Assembly (NCBI GenBank): GCA_944472155.2
Contig: OX235279.1
Span: forward strand, 178,787,868-178,851,867
Reading direction: 5' to 3'
Source of the DNA: Trichobilharzia szidati
Taxonomy: Eukaryota > Platyhelminthes > Trematoda > Strigeidida > Schistosomatidae
Length of the DNA stretch: 64,000 nucleotides
Position numbers and translations under genes: made by a program. Shown one piece after another: positions 1 through 10,229 of the stretch; position 1 is the first letter of the stretch; the number at the start of each line of letters is the position of its first letter. Below the pieces are notes generated by a model. The model did not search any database and had not been told where the DNA came from. It worked only from the letters and a program-made list of their open reading frames with translations.

Positions 1-440
1 TCGACTCGTATTCTACGGGTACAAAGTGAAGTGGTTGAGTGAGTTGACCAGTTTTCACTTATTCAGGGAGTTGTCTCAGCTTTAATGGACTGGCCAGTGA
101 TGCGATCTCAGCACACATCCCAAGGGTCATGTGGCATTTGCCAAACTGCCTCATATACGTGATATCCGGCTATCGAACAGTGGACGTGTGTACTGAGCAG
201 CAGCATGTCGCTGTGACTTTGAGACTTGACCTTTGAAGATGGAAGACATGAAGAGAATCGATACCTTTGACCTTGAATATTTGCATTCTGTCCCTCTTTC
301 TTCCTCATGTTAAGTGGTATGATATTGCGAGTAATAATATTGAGAATAGGCGTAATATGTCACATAAGTAGGGAAGCCAGTCGGTCGATGAAGTTCTCTG
401 GGAATTTGTTACATATATCAAGCCACCGTCTTTCCCGACG
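1..440. other. No gene recognised
   Basis: No reading frame longer than about 66 codons and no familiar protein motif or repeat end was seen here. It may be diverged repeat or unique intergenic DNA. Confidence 0.4.
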
Positions 441-464
441 AATGTATTATCTGTCATAGGATTA

Positions 465-735
465 GATTGTCTGCCTGTCTGTTTTAGACATAGAACTTTG
501 CACATATGTGCGGCAGTTCAAGTCGCCACACTCCCTCCATGTAGCACACAAAGCAAGAGAAGAAAGTAGAAGAAATGCATAACAGACACAGTAAACAGAG
601 GTGTGACACAAAGGAATAGTAATAACGAAGAACAATATAGTTTCATTGGAAATCATAAGTCACAAGGAGTGGATGCATCTGCGCCATTGAGAACGAGTTT
701 GAGCCATATCACCGATTGTCTCCAGCCATTGGTTT
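465..735 (-). repeat. Unnamed dispersed repeat, copy 1
   Basis: Read on the minus strand, this stretch matches the plus strand of 35771-36030. Shared landmarks are the opening CAATGGCTGGAGACAAT, a middle part with CATTTCTTCTAC-like text followed by a short run around TGTGGCGACTTGAACTGC, and an end near AAGTTCTATGT followed by CAGACAG. The first part could translate to a tail resembling the C-terminus of a retrotransposon reverse transcriptase, but that is uncertain. The two copies are clearly related and diverged by many substitutions. Confidence 0.55.
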
Positions 736-789
736 TTACCGTCCTGAGAACCTAACCAGGAAGTCTACACCTTCCTACGTGACTGGCTT

Positions 790-933
790 AGACTATAAGA
801 ATAAAACTTGGGCACTGTGGTAGAGTGTAATTCCATTATGGGTAAATTTTATTTTGATAGAGTCTCCAGTGTTATACAGTAATATTTACTGATGACGTTT
901 CGAGCACAATTTATTGCTCATAATCATATCAAG
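790..933 (-). repeat. PLE group A 3' terminal repeat
   Basis: This is the non-coding 3' end of the minus-strand PLE at 934-3076. The same sequence returns at 10.2-10.5, 20.2, 21.3-22.3, 29.0, 40.2, 41.9-42.0, 56.3 and 57.4 kb. Read on the minus strand it has a hairpin GAGCA/TGCTC followed directly by GAAACGTC, and flanking TGAT/ATCA that can pair. This resembles the minimal hammerhead ribozyme known from PLEs, but the expected CUGANGA box is degenerate. Confidence 0.7.
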
Positions 934-1356
934 TTAATCACACGACTTCCTAAATTCATTTATATAGTTCCATTGTTTTTCACTTGATTTGATTGGTAGT
1001 ATTATTTTGCATATTTCAGGTATGAGTGATGATTCATTTCTATTGCATGTGTTGGGTGTAGATTCGATGAACAAAGATTCAGTAATCAACCTCTCTTTCC
1101 ACCTACCTAGATTACTTTTTAGAATTTTAACTCTCTCCCACCCTATTGTGTGGTTGTGTGTTAATGCATGCATTGCAATTGCCGAGCTTTTTTCTAAATT
1201 ACTTATCTTCTCTGGGTCAACCATTCTTACCTTAGCTAAATTCTTATGTTCTGACAATCTGACTACCCCTGACCTACTAGTTTGACCTATGTAGTTGACC
1301 TCACAGTCATTGCAGGGTATTTTGTAAATTATATTATTTTGTTTAATTGGGTCCAC
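934..1356 (-). CDS. PLE group A GIY-YIG endonuclease domain
   Basis: C-terminal endonuclease part of a Penelope-like retroelement polyprotein, about 140 residues. It begins KQNNIIYKIPCNDC and continues with NYIGQTSR, the two halves of the GIY-YIG nuclease core (IYK...YIGQT), with a Cys pair between them. In PLEs this domain nicks target DNA so that the RT can prime reverse transcription. It overlaps the end of the RT frame at 1343 in another frame. In the related copy near 41.5 kb the two regions read on as LCRLKDPVEPLKQNN, so a single indel near 1350 has separated one original ORF. The element is therefore probably inactive. Confidence 0.85.
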   Translation of the reverse strand: MDPIKQNNIIYKIPCNDCEVNYIGQTSRSGVVRLSEHKNLAKVRMVDPEKISNLEKSSAIAMHALTHNHTIGWERVKILKSNLGRWKERLITESLFIESTPNTCNRNESSLIPEICKIILPIKSSEKQWNYINEFRKSCD

Positions 1357-3076
1357 TGGGTCCTTTAAACCTACAGAGCTTGTCCCTGAGTGAGTTTGTA
1401 GGTTTAAATGCCATTCTAATTCCTGCCTTATTCAGAATCCTACGTAGGGTCTCAGATGTCCCCTCCTTATATGGTATGACAGTGGATGACTTATATTCTC
1501 TCTTATTTATGTTATCATTACTAGTTCCATAATTATTTTTATTTTGTTTTTGGCCTTTAGTTATCTTCCTAATGAATTTTAAAGGATAATTATTCAACAC
1601 CAACGCTTCTTCTATCTGTTTTATCTCGTCGTTTAGGTCTTTTTTTGTGCTACTTAGTGCTATGGCTCGGTTTGTTAGACACTTAACTAAGCCTGCCTTA
1701 ACAGTTAACGGATGCGACGAATTAAAATCTAAATATCTATTAGAATGCGTTGGTTTTCTATACACACTAGTGTGAAGTTTACCTTCTTCTATTCGTTTTA
1801 TTTTACAATCTAGCATAGCTAACTCTCCTTGTTCATCTTCCGATTCAAATGTGAATTTTATTCCTTCTACTAGTGAGTTAATATGTGTCAAGAAGCTAGA
1901 GATATGTTCTGTTTTTAACACTGTGAAAGTATCATCCCCATATCTCCACCATATTTTTGGAGTAGGATTAAACGTATTAAGTGCCATATTTTCCCAGCTA
2001 TCCATAAATATATCTGCTACGATAGGGGATATTGGTGATCCCATCGCTACACCTTCAGTTTGTCTATATATTTTGCCTTGGAATTTAAATATAGTATATG
2101 TGAGGCATAGTTGAATTCCTAAAATAATTTCTTCAATGGACAGCTTTGTTCTATGATTGAGTTCAGCATCTGTAGTTAGTTCCTTTTTAACTGCTTCTAA
2201 GGCCATATTGACTGGTATATTAGTATAACGACTGGTTATATCAAAACTAACCATTGTTTCATCATTATCTAGTTGTATGTCATTTAGTTTATTTTTCATT
2301 TCATATGAATTAGTTAGTCTAGAATTTGAACGATTTCTAATGGGGCATAATATTAGAGCTAAATGTTTTGATAATTCATATGTAGGGGTATTTCTAAAAT
2401 CTACTATTGGTCTTATGGGATAACCTGGCTTATGTATTTTAATAGTACCATACATCCTACTAGCATTATTAGTTTTAGGCATTAAATTAAACCATTTTGA
2501 CTCACCCAGTGACGGCTTCATTCTGCGTACTAATTCCGCTGTGGATTTTTTAACCTTATTCATTATTGTGTCTACGGGCTTCTTACTTTCCTCATATGGA
2601 CCCATTTCAATATGTTCATTGACTTTCTTGATGTAGTCAGATTTATTCAAAACTACGGTGGCGTTTCCTTTGTCAGCTTTTGCGATTACAATATTTTTAT
2701 CCTGTTTTAGATTAATTAAAGCTTCTCTTTCCGATTTTGTCAAGTTTGATTTTGCCTTCTTTTGATTTTTTAGGGTCAATGCACATTGTGCTCGAACCTC
2801 TTCTGCTGTTGTTTTATCTATTGAACCTAGTGCTACTTCTATGTTAGGAATGACATCCTCTGGTTTTAGTTTATTAACTGTTACGTTGAAATTTAGTCCT
2901 TTCTCCAGTACTTTTATCTCACTGGAGCTTAGTTCCCTTGATGAGAGGTTGATCACCCACTTTGTTTTGTCGATAGAGGATGAAGCATTGACATCAATTT
3001 CATTTGCTGTGTTCTTTTCTTCAATAAGTTTGTTGAATTTTTTGATTTGTGTGTTTTTTGATTTTCTTAATGTACA
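1343..3076 (-). CDS. PLE group A reverse transcriptase (5' end lost in gap)
   Basis: Reverse transcriptase of a Penelope-like retroelement. Motifs in order are IKIHKPGYPIRPIVDFRN, FDITSRYTNIPVNMAL (motif A), EGVAMGSPISPIVADIF (motif B), WWRYGDDTFTVL (motif C) and VYRKPTHSNRYLDF (downstream linker). The frame is open upstream past 2956, through ...KTKWVINLSSREL, to the edge of the assembly gap without an ATG, so the true start lies in missing sequence. Compared with other PLE copies, motif A has SR where SL is usual and the catalytic box is YGDD. These could be inactivating changes or family variation. The frame ends next to the shifted GIY-YIG domain. Confidence 0.88.
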   Translation of the reverse strand, partial: CTLRKSKNTQIKKFNKLIEEKNTANEIDVNASSSIDKTKWVINLSSRELSSSEIKVLEKGLNFNVTVNKLKPEDVIPNIEVALGSIDKTTAEEVRAQCALTLKNQKKAKSNLTKSEREALINLKQDKNIVIAKADKGNATVVLNKSDYIKKVNEHIEMGPYEESKKPVDTIMNKVKKSTAELVRRMKPSLGESKWFNLMPKTNNASRMYGTIKIHKPGYPIRPIVDFRNTPTYELSKHLALILCPIRNRSNSRLTNSYEMKNKLNDIQLDNDETMVSFDITSRYTNIPVNMALEAVKKELTTDAELNHRTKLSIEEIILGIQLCLTYTIFKFQGKIYRQTEGVAMGSPISPIVADIFMDSWENMALNTFNPTPKIWWRYGDDTFTVLKTEHISSFLTHINSLVEGIKFTFESEDEQGELAMLDCKIKRIEEGKLHTSVYRKPTHSNRYLDFNSSHPLTVKAGLVKCLTNRAIALSSTKKDLNDEIKQIEEALVLNNYPLKFIRKITKGQKQNKNNYGTSNDNINKREYKSSTVIPYKEGTSETLRRILNKAGIRMAFKPTNSLRDKLCRFKGPSGPN

Positions 3077-3576
3077 NNNNNNNNNNNNNNNNNNNNNNNN
3101 NNNNNNNNNNNNNNNNNNNNNNNNNNNNNNNNNNNNNNNNNNNNNNNNNNNNNNNNNNNNNNNNNNNNNNNNNNNNNNNNNNNNNNNNNNNNNNNNNNNN
3201 NNNNNNNNNNNNNNNNNNNNNNNNNNNNNNNNNNNNNNNNNNNNNNNNNNNNNNNNNNNNNNNNNNNNNNNNNNNNNNNNNNNNNNNNNNNNNNNNNNNN
3301 NNNNNNNNNNNNNNNNNNNNNNNNNNNNNNNNNNNNNNNNNNNNNNNNNNNNNNNNNNNNNNNNNNNNNNNNNNNNNNNNNNNNNNNNNNNNNNNNNNNN
3401 NNNNNNNNNNNNNNNNNNNNNNNNNNNNNNNNNNNNNNNNNNNNNNNNNNNNNNNNNNNNNNNNNNNNNNNNNNNNNNNNNNNNNNNNNNNNNNNNNNNN
3501 NNNNNNNNNNNNNNNNNNNNNNNNNNNNNNNNNNNNNNNNNNNNNNNNNNNNNNNNNNNNNNNNNNNNNNNNNNNN
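3077..3576. other. Assembly gap (500 N)
   Basis: Exactly 500 unresolved bases, a typical placeholder for a gap of unknown size. It hides the 5' part of the minus-strand PLE, the 5' LTR and leader of the Gypsy element, and the left target-site junction. Any reading frame shown crossing it is artificial. Confidence 0.98.
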
Positions 3577-3612
3577 TGCTACTCTCAAACCATTTTTTTT
3601 GCGAATTGTAAC

Positions 3613-6600
3613 ATGTTTTCCAATACCTCTGATAACTTAGAGCTGGGATCTGTTAGTACTATCTCTCTTACTGTACCAGTTTTTAAGCCCAGAGACCCTC
3701 ATCTTTGGTTTGCACGACTGGAACATTATTTGGCTAGCAATAAGCTAACGTCACAGACAGCTAAATTTGGCATTTTGAGTACAGTACTACCAGACGAAGT
3801 CGCCGAGCAGGTACGGCAATACATCGTTCAACCCAGCACGGAAGCACCTTACGACAAGTTGAAGGAAGAGGTACTGCGATGCACTTCGCTTTCAGATAGG
3901 CAAGCACTCGATCGCCTGTTAAGCAATGTTGAGTTAGGGGATAAAACCCCATCGCAACTCATGAGGCATATGCAAAGCCTAGTTGCCGGAAGAGAAATCG
4001 AAAAACGTCTCTTTTATCAAATCTGGCTGCGACGACTTCCCGCAAACATCCAGCAGGTTCTTGCTTTCGGAGATGACGACATTGACATAGAAAGGCTCAC
4101 CGAAATCGCGGATCGCATGTACGAGAGGTCAACACCTCAATCTGTCGCTTCCACCAGCAGAATACCAGACACTCACGATAGAATACAGACTCTAGAACAC
4201 AAAGTCGACACCTTACTGAGTCAGTTAGCAAAACTGACTACACGCACACAACCAAGCCGTTCTAGAAGCTCGTCTCGTCGACGTCTTTCTCGATCCCCTA
4301 GCACGTCACTACATCGCGATAATATTTGCTGGTATCACCGTAGTTATGGAAGCAAAGCACGACGGTGCCGTTCACCTTGCAATTTTCAGACTAAACCAAA
4401 AGATATATCGTCATGTGTAAAAAATACTGTTGGCAACCTACGATCTAACAGTCGTTTGTTTTATGTAACAGATAAAAATACCGGTACTACATTCTTAGTT
4501 GACACAGGAGCAGAGGTGAGTGTTCTCCCTCCGTCTACACAGGAACGTCAACATCCTGACCCAGCAGTTACGCTCCAAGCTGTTAATCAGTCCAGTATTG
4601 TTACATATGGAAGTAAACGAATGACTTTAGATTTTGGTTTAAAGAATACCTACACTTGGTCTTTCATCATTGCAGACGTCCCATCCCCAATCCTCGGTAT
4701 TGATTTTCTGCAGCAACACAAACTGTTAGTTGATCCGATAAGCCCCAAGCTAATAGATTCGCTCAATAAAACGTACATTGCTGGTACGATTAGCCGTGCA
4801 TCATCACTGAACTTGATGGTCACACGCACACCAGCATCTCCATATACCAATTTGGTAAGTCAGTTTCCTGACCTTTTAAAACCTCCTTTTCGAGGAACAG
4901 AACCGAAGCATCATGTGGTTCATCATATTAAAACCACTGGACCGCCAGTTTTTGCACGTCCACGACGCCTTGACCCATATCGACTTAAAATTGCCAAAAC
5001 AGAGTTCGATAAAATGCTAGAGCTTGGTATTATTCGACCGTCCAACAGCTCTTGGTCTTCACCGCTTCACATGGTACCCAAAAAGTCTTCTGGTGAAATA
5101 CGGCCGTGTGGTGATTATCGAGCTTTAAACAAGCAAACGGTACCTGATAGATACCCAATACCACACATCCACGATTTTGCTAGCAACTTACCAAATGTTA
5201 AAGTTTTCTCTAAAATCGATCTGGTCCGAGCGTATCATCATATCCCCATCCACCCGGATGACGTTCCGAAAACTGCCATTACCACACCTTTCGGTTTATA
5301 CGAATTCGTACGCATGCCCTTCGGACTGATGAACGCAGCTCAGACATTCCAACGCCTAATTGACCAAGTACTCCGTGGTCTCCCTTTCGTCTACGCATAC
5401 ATCGATGACTTACTAATCGCAAGTGCAGACGAAGCCGAGCATTTGAAACATGTGAAGACAGTGTTTGAAAGACTGAACCAATACGGAATGACTATCAACT
5501 TAGACAAATGCGAATTTGGTAAGACCTCCCTGAAATTTCTCGGTCATTTAATCGATAGCCAAGGAATCAGACCAGTCCCTGATGACGTACAAGCTATCAA
5601 AGATTATCCATTACCAGATTCTTTTAAGAAATTACGACGATTTTTGGGTCTCGTTAATTTTTACCGGCGTTTTATACCGAACTGTGCCAAAGCTTTACAA
5701 CCATTAACCGACTGCTTACGTGGACATAGTCGTTCATTCCATTTGCCCGCAGAAGCTGTTAAAGCATTCGAAAATGTCAAACAATTGTTAAATGACAAGA
5801 CACTCCTGGTCAGACGTCAAAATGACGCTCCTCTGTCTCTCATGACAGACGCTTCAGACGTTGCCATCGGGGCAGTTTTACAGCAACAGGTACACGGCGA
5901 ATGGCAACCCCTAGCATTCTTTTCGAAACGACTGAATCCTACTCAATGCCGCTATAGCACTTTTGGTAGAGAGTTATTGGCTGTTTATTTAGCAATCAAA
6001 CACTTTCGACATATGCTGGAAGGTACAGCTTTTACTGTCTTTACAGACCACAAAGCTCTAACGAAAGCCTTATCAGCAAAACAGGATAACTACTCTCCGC
6101 GTGAACTACGACACCTCGAGTTTATATCTCAGTTCACCTCCGATCTGCGACACGTAAAGGGTAAAAACAATGAAGTGGCAGACGCTTTATCCCGTGTGCA
6201 CATTGACAACATTGTATGCCCAGACATCGACTACGAACGTCTCTCAAACCTACAACGAGATGATGCCGAACTAACAAAGATCATGTCTTCTAAAACAACA
6301 TCTTTAAAGCTAGACGCAATTCCTTTTGGCACGACAAAAATAATCTGCGACACCTCTACAGGTAAATATCGACCCTTCGTTCCAGCAGCTATGAAACATA
6401 CAGTATTCGAGAAGTTACATAACTTGTCTCATCCCGGTGTCAGCGCTACTATCAAACTAATAAAAGAAAGATTTATATGGCCGAACATTAATAGCGATGT
6501 TAAGAAGTGGACACGAAATTGCTTGTCTTGTCAAAGAGTCAAAATCAACCGTCATACCAATGCACCACTTGGTCGCTTTCCTAACCCTGACTCTAGATTT

Positions 6601-7527
6601 GAACATATACATGTAGACATAGTTGGTCCACTACCTCCTTCCAATGGTTGCAACTACATTCTAACTTGCATCGATAGATTCACTCGTTGGCCTGTAGCAG
6701 TTCCAATAGCCGAAGTCTCCGCTGAAACAGTAGCTAAAGCTTTGGTCGAAAACTGGATAGCTAATTTTGGTGTCCCATCCATTATCACTACGGACAGAGG
6801 TGCTCAGTTTGAAAGCCGACTTTTTCAACAGCTAACTGAATTACTGGGCATCAAACAAATACGAACAACTGCCTACCATCCTAGTTCCAACGGCATGGTT
6901 GAACGCCTTCATCGACAACTCAAAGCTGCGCTCGCTGCTTCTTTGACTCAAAACGACTGGTCAACCAAACTCCCACTGGTACTGCTTGGTATACGATCTG
7001 CTCTAAAGAAAGATATTGGCTGCTGTGTTTCCGAACTAGTCTATGGAACAACATTACGACTACCAGGAGAATTTTTCACCCCAGGTAACCAAGTTCCACA
7101 AGATATGACTGGTTATGTGCACCAGCTAAAACAACACATGAACGAGCTCAAGATATCACTTCCACGCCAGCAGGAACGAACGTCATACATCCCACCACAA
7201 CTGACAGATTGCACTGACGTCTTCGTCAGGAGAGAGAGTGTACAACGACCACTTCAACCCGCTTATGATGGCCCATTCAAAGTTCTAAATAGAAACGATA
7301 AAGTTATCACGATAGAACGACTGAATAAAGCAGAAGCCATCAGTGTCGACAGAGTCAAACCAGCGTTCATCGACGATTTCGAAGACAACGATAAAGATCA
7401 GCTGAACGACGTGCCAACAGCTACATCCACGCAAGCTTCAACGTCGCCAGAGAAGCCTATGAAAACTACACGCTCTGGTAGGAGAGTTCATTGGCCTAAA
7501 CGTTATGTACAAATCATCAATATATAA
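3613..7527 (+). CDS. Ty3/Gypsy gag-pol polyprotein (CsRn1-like)
   Basis: Single 1304-residue gag-pol frame of an LTR retrotransposon. The first ATG after the gap is at 3613. The Gag part has a CHCC zinc motif, C239-x2-H242-x9-C252-x3-C256, the arrangement described for the CsRn1/Kabuki clade. It is followed by an aspartic protease (D297-T-G-A), reverse transcriptase with YIDD at 596-599, RNase H (TDAS with D746; TDH around 811-813), integrase zinc domain H936-x3-H940-x29-C970-x2-C973, and an integrase core D1002, D1061-x35-E1097. All key catalytic residues are present and there is no stop or frameshift, so this is the least decayed element in the window. The start could lie upstream in the gap. 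Gag and Pol share one frame. Confidence 0.93.
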   Translation: MFSNTSDNLELGSVSTISLTVPVFKPRDPHLWFARLEHYLASNKLTSQTAKFGILSTVLPDEVAEQVRQYIVQPSTEAPYDKLKEEVLRCTSLSDRQALDRLLSNVELGDKTPSQLMRHMQSLVAGREIEKRLFYQIWLRRLPANIQQVLAFGDDDIDIERLTEIADRMYERSTPQSVASTSRIPDTHDRIQTLEHKVDTLLSQLAKLTTRTQPSRSRSSSRRRLSRSPSTSLHRDNICWYHRSYGSKARRCRSPCNFQTKPKDISSCVKNTVGNLRSNSRLFYVTDKNTGTTFLVDTGAEVSVLPPSTQERQHPDPAVTLQAVNQSSIVTYGSKRMTLDFGLKNTYTWSFIIADVPSPILGIDFLQQHKLLVDPISPKLIDSLNKTYIAGTISRASSLNLMVTRTPASPYTNLVSQFPDLLKPPFRGTEPKHHVVHHIKTTGPPVFARPRRLDPYRLKIAKTEFDKMLELGIIRPSNSSWSSPLHMVPKKSSGEIRPCGDYRALNKQTVPDRYPIPHIHDFASNLPNVKVFSKIDLVRAYHHIPIHPDDVPKTAITTPFGLYEFVRMPFGLMNAAQTFQRLIDQVLRGLPFVYAYIDDLLIASADEAEHLKHVKTVFERLNQYGMTINLDKCEFGKTSLKFLGHLIDSQGIRPVPDDVQAIKDYPLPDSFKKLRRFLGLVNFYRRFIPNCAKALQPLTDCLRGHSRSFHLPAEAVKAFENVKQLLNDKTLLVRRQNDAPLSLMTDASDVAIGAVLQQQVHGEWQPLAFFSKRLNPTQCRYSTFGRELLAVYLAIKHFRHMLEGTAFTVFTDHKALTKALSAKQDNYSPRELRHLEFISQFTSDLRHVKGKNNEVADALSRVHIDNIVCPDIDYERLSNLQRDDAELTKIMSSKTTSLKLDAIPFGTTKIICDTSTGKYRPFVPAAMKHTVFEKLHNLSHPGVSATIKLIKERFIWPNINSDVKKWTRNCLSCQRVKINRHTNAPLGRFPNPDSRFEHIHVDIVGPLPPSNGCNYILTCIDRFTRWPVAVPIAEVSAETVAKALVENWIANFGVPSIITTDRGAQFESRLFQQLTELLGIKQIRTTAYHPSSNGMVERLHRQLKAALAASLTQNDWSTKLPLVLLGIRSALKKDIGCCVSELVYGTTLRLPGEFFTPGNQVPQDMTGYVHQLKQHMNELKISLPRQQERTSYIPPQLTDCTDVFVRRESVQRPLQPAYDGPFKVLNRNDKVITIERLNKAEAISVDRVKPAFIDDFEDNDKDQLNDVPTATSTQASTSPEKPMKTTRSGRRVHWPKRYVQIINI

Positions 7528-7943
7528 CTTATTACGAATTTTCATTTGTATTATCTTTATTCGTAATTGTCATTTAACAACTCATTTAACTGATTAATAT
7601 TTTCATAAGTAAATCACGTCACTACTATTTTAACATCGATATTCCCTGTATTATTACATTTAATCATATAGCGCTTAATATTCACGTATCGTTTCCGTAT
7701 ACAGACTACAGATCCCCGGCCGATTGTATCATTCCTTATATATTCTACCACGATCATCAATCCTATTTTTTGTTTTATTATCGCAATTATTATCGGCCTT
7801 ATTGACCGCATTAAATTGCTCATTTTTTCAGCTTAATAAATCGCTTTCTGTGTACTGTAGCTGTTACGTATTACGCTGATGCATGTTATTGTCGAACACT
7901 TAAATGTATTTTTTTAATATTTCAGTGTTCTGGTGGGGGAATT
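7528..7943 (+). other. Gypsy 3' untranslated region with polypurine tract
   Basis: AT-rich non-coding stretch between the gag-pol stop and the 3' LTR. It ends with the G-rich tract TGGTGGGGGAA (about 7931-7941), which is in the right place to be the plus-strand primer of the retrotransposon. Confidence 0.6.
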
Positions 7944-8250
7944 ATGTAGTACCCCTGTACCAACTATAAACATACGTTTTTAATCTAATTTGCATACTCA
8001 TATTATATGTTTACACATACCGATTTTATATGTACTTCGTAAACATTTGCCAATTTACTGTTGAACGTTACCTTGATACTTTTTCGAAATTTGACTACGG
8101 CTCTAATACACGATTATACTCTTCACAAGTGCCTTCTGATTTTACGTTGTGGGCGTCGAGTAGCCACAACGTCTGCGCACATTGATAAACGTGAAGAAGT
8201 ACTAGGAAATACGTGTACGCTCATTTAGTCAAATAGAACACGCAATAGTA
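7944..8250 (+). repeat. 3' LTR of the Gypsy element (right edge approximate)
   Basis: It starts TGTAGTACCCC directly after the polypurine tract and runs about 300 bp. The right edge is either the CA at 8244 or the CA near 8253. After it, the sequence taccaccc...gcgaggttactg matches the CR1-type copy at about 11.55-11.58 kb, which fixes the boundary to within about 10 bp. A TATAAA-like ACTATAAAC lies near 7966. The partner 5' LTR would be inside the gap. Confidence 0.65.
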
Positions 8251-9867
8251 CCACCCAGGGATATGGCGAGGTTACTGCCATCGCCACTCAGATGCCCTCA
8301 ATTGTGGTAGAGCACACAAAAGTCCTCAAACTACTGTCTAAACTGAAACCAGGTAAATCACCGGGGCCTGATGGACTTCACCCTAAATTATTAATTTCCT
8401 TGGCGGATATAATATATATTCCACTCGCGGAGATTTTCCAAATGTCACTGACCCAGGCTAAGCTACCCAGGGACTGGAAGGATGCCATTATAAGCCCTAT
8501 ATTCAAAGAGGGGGACAGGCAATTGGTATCTAACTACAGGCCGGTAAGTCTAACATGCATTATAGCAAAGGTAATGGAAACTATTATAAGGGATCAGCTA
8601 TTAGCTTACGTTGAAACAAATGGCTTACTGGCAGTTGAACAGCATGGATTCCGACCAGGACGATCCTGCTTAACAAACTTACTGTTAGCTAGGGAAGATT
8701 GGGTCGAGGCCAGAGATAAAAACCTTCTGTTGGACGTGGTTTTTATTGATCTTAGCAAGGCATTCGACAAAGTATCCCACTTAGGTCTCCTTAGTAAACT
8801 TAAAGGTTTCGGACTAGACCAATGCCTATGTGAGTGGTTTAGGGATTACCTAATGGATAGAAGGCAGAAGGTTAGGGTTAACGGTGTACTATCAGGGTGG
8901 AAAGCAGTATCCAGTGGAGTGCCCCAGGGAACTGTATTAGGCCCCTTGCTATTCCTATTATACGTTAATGAGCTACCAGGGATTCTTACTTCATCTTCAT
9001 TGTTATTTGCAGATGACATTAAGATATGGAAAACTGTAAACAATAGCGAGGACAGGTCGGCCCTACAAACTGATCTAGATAAATTAGCGGAGTGGTCGAA
9101 CCTGTGGAGTTTGAAAATGAATTCTAGGAAAAGCGCAGTAATGCACTTAGGTCAGAAGTCTTATACGTCGTACTCCCTAGGGGACACAGAACTACCTGAT
9201 GTTAACGAACAGAAGGACCTAGGAATCATTGTCAGCAATGATTTGAAAACAACTGCAAACTGCAATGCAGCCGCAGCTAAGGCTTTTCGAATGCTATGGG
9301 CACTCCGTAGGGCTTTCAAACGATTAGATGAGGGCATGTTCCAAATACTCTACGCAACATATGTTAGGCCTCATCTAGAATACTGCGTACAAGCGGCGGG
9401 TCCATGCTTCAAAAAGGAGGCATATATCCTGGAAAGAGTACAGAGAGTAGGAACGAAACTAGTTAGTGGTATATCACACCTTCCTTATGATAAGAGGATG
9501 GAGCATCTAAATCTCTTTCCGTTATCATACCGAAGGAAGAGAGGCGACCTAATTTTGGCTTACCGTATACTTAAGGGTGATTTAGGAACTGACCTTTCTA
9601 AACTTTTCTCTCCTTCTAGGATACATTTACGGGGTCACCGCAAAAAGGTGCTCAAACCGAGGACGATTAAAATACGTGCAGAATTTAGATTCTCTCATAG
9701 AGTGGTCAACGACTGGAACTCCTTACCTGATTCAGTAGTAACAGCTCCATCGGTGAACGCTTTCAAAGAGAAGTTAGATCTCTGCAGAGATATATTTTGC
9801 AAGGATTAACACAGGCCACAAGAGCCTTCTATCCTTATCAACTGAATCTGAATCTGAATCTGAATCT
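8251..9867 (+). mobile_element. CR1-type non-LTR element, copy 1 (5' part missing)
   Basis: The 3' part of a CR1/Jockey-type LINE. Its left side abuts the Gypsy LTR and its right side ends in a TGAATC repeat. The sequence just before the ORF aligns with the minus-strand copy 2 near 11.55 kb, so the Gypsy element probably inserted into this LINE and the missing 5' half lies beyond the gap or was deleted. Confidence 0.75.
8292..9809 (+). CDS. CR1-type reverse transcriptase, N-truncated
   Basis: 505-residue open frame with no internal stop. It starts inside the RT domain: KLKPGKSPGPDGLHPKLL, then DWKDAIISPIFKEGDR, NYRPVSLTCIIAKVME, HGFRPGRSCLTNLL, FIDLSKAFDKVSH (catalytic D153), SGVPQGTVLGPLLFLLYVN, LFADDIKIW (FADD at 239-242) and a C-terminal YATYVRPHLEYCVQAAG region typical of CR1/Jockey LINEs. 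The apurinic endonuclease domain that should precede it is absent, so the ATG at 8292 is simply the first in the fragment. Intact catalytic residues and an open frame suggest a fairly young copy, but it cannot be autonomous. Confidence 0.88.
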   Translation: MPSIVVEHTKVLKLLSKLKPGKSPGPDGLHPKLLISLADIIYIPLAEIFQMSLTQAKLPRDWKDAIISPIFKEGDRQLVSNYRPVSLTCIIAKVMETIIRDQLLAYVETNGLLAVEQHGFRPGRSCLTNLLLAREDWVEARDKNLLLDVVFIDLSKAFDKVSHLGLLSKLKGFGLDQCLCEWFRDYLMDRRQKVRVNGVLSGWKAVSSGVPQGTVLGPLLFLLYVNELPGILTSSSLLFADDIKIWKTVNNSEDRSALQTDLDKLAEWSNLWSLKMNSRKSAVMHLGQKSYTSYSLGDTELPDVNEQKDLGIIVSNDLKTTANCNAAAAKAFRMLWALRRAFKRLDEGMFQILYATYVRPHLEYCVQAAGPCFKKEAYILERVQRVGTKLVSGISHLPYDKRMEHLNLFPLSYRRKRGDLILAYRILKGDLGTDLSKLFSPSRIHLRGHRKKVLKPRTIKIRAEFRFSHRVVNDWNSLPDSVVTAPSVNAFKEKLDLCRDIFCKD

Positions 9868-9868
9868 G
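9841..9868 (+). repeat. (TGAATC)n LINE tail
   Basis: Four to five tandem copies of a hexamer at the 3' end of copy 1. The oppositely oriented copy 2 begins at its right edge, so two LINEs meet tail to tail and share this array. Confidence 0.8.
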
Positions 9869-10229
9869 ACCACTGTGTGAGAGAATCTAAACTCCAGACG
9901 TATTTTATTCGACCTTGGTTTGAGCATCTTCTTCTGGTGACCCCTGAAATGTATCCTAGAGGGGGAGAAAAGGTTTGAAAGGTGAATCCCTAAATCACCC
10001 TTGAATATACGGTAAGCCAAAATTAAGTCGCCTCTCCTCCTTCGGTATGATAATGGGAAGAGATTTAAATGCTCCATCCTCTTATCATAAGGAAGGTGTG
10101 AGATGCCATTAACTAATTTTGTTCCTACCCTCTGTACTCTTTCCAGGGTATGTGCCTCCTTTTTGAAGCATGGACTCGCCGCTTGTATGCAGTACTCTAG
10201 ATGAGGCCTGACATATGTTGCATAGAGTA
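9869..10229 (-). pseudogene. CR1-type copy 2, RT C-terminal part
   Basis: Minus-strand continuation of the RT broken by the PLE insertion at 10230-10464. It reads YATYVRPHLEYCIQAAS...LERVQRVGTKLVNGISHLPYD...GDLILAYRIFKGDL and stops being LINE-like after FRFSHTVV, where it runs into the reverse of the hexamer array. Compared with copy 1 it lacks the last 30 or so residues. Confidence 0.85.

Noticed and set aside
889..905. CTGATGA on the plus strand of PLE group A ends, seemingly a hammerhead core
   Set aside because: It is the reverse complement of the GTCATCAG segment on the sense strand. No stem II plus GAAA follows on the plus strand, so it is not a core box.
3049..3612. Reading frame continuing through the gap into gag-pol
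   Set aside because: It consists of N bases and unrelated PLE sequence; the continuity is artificial.
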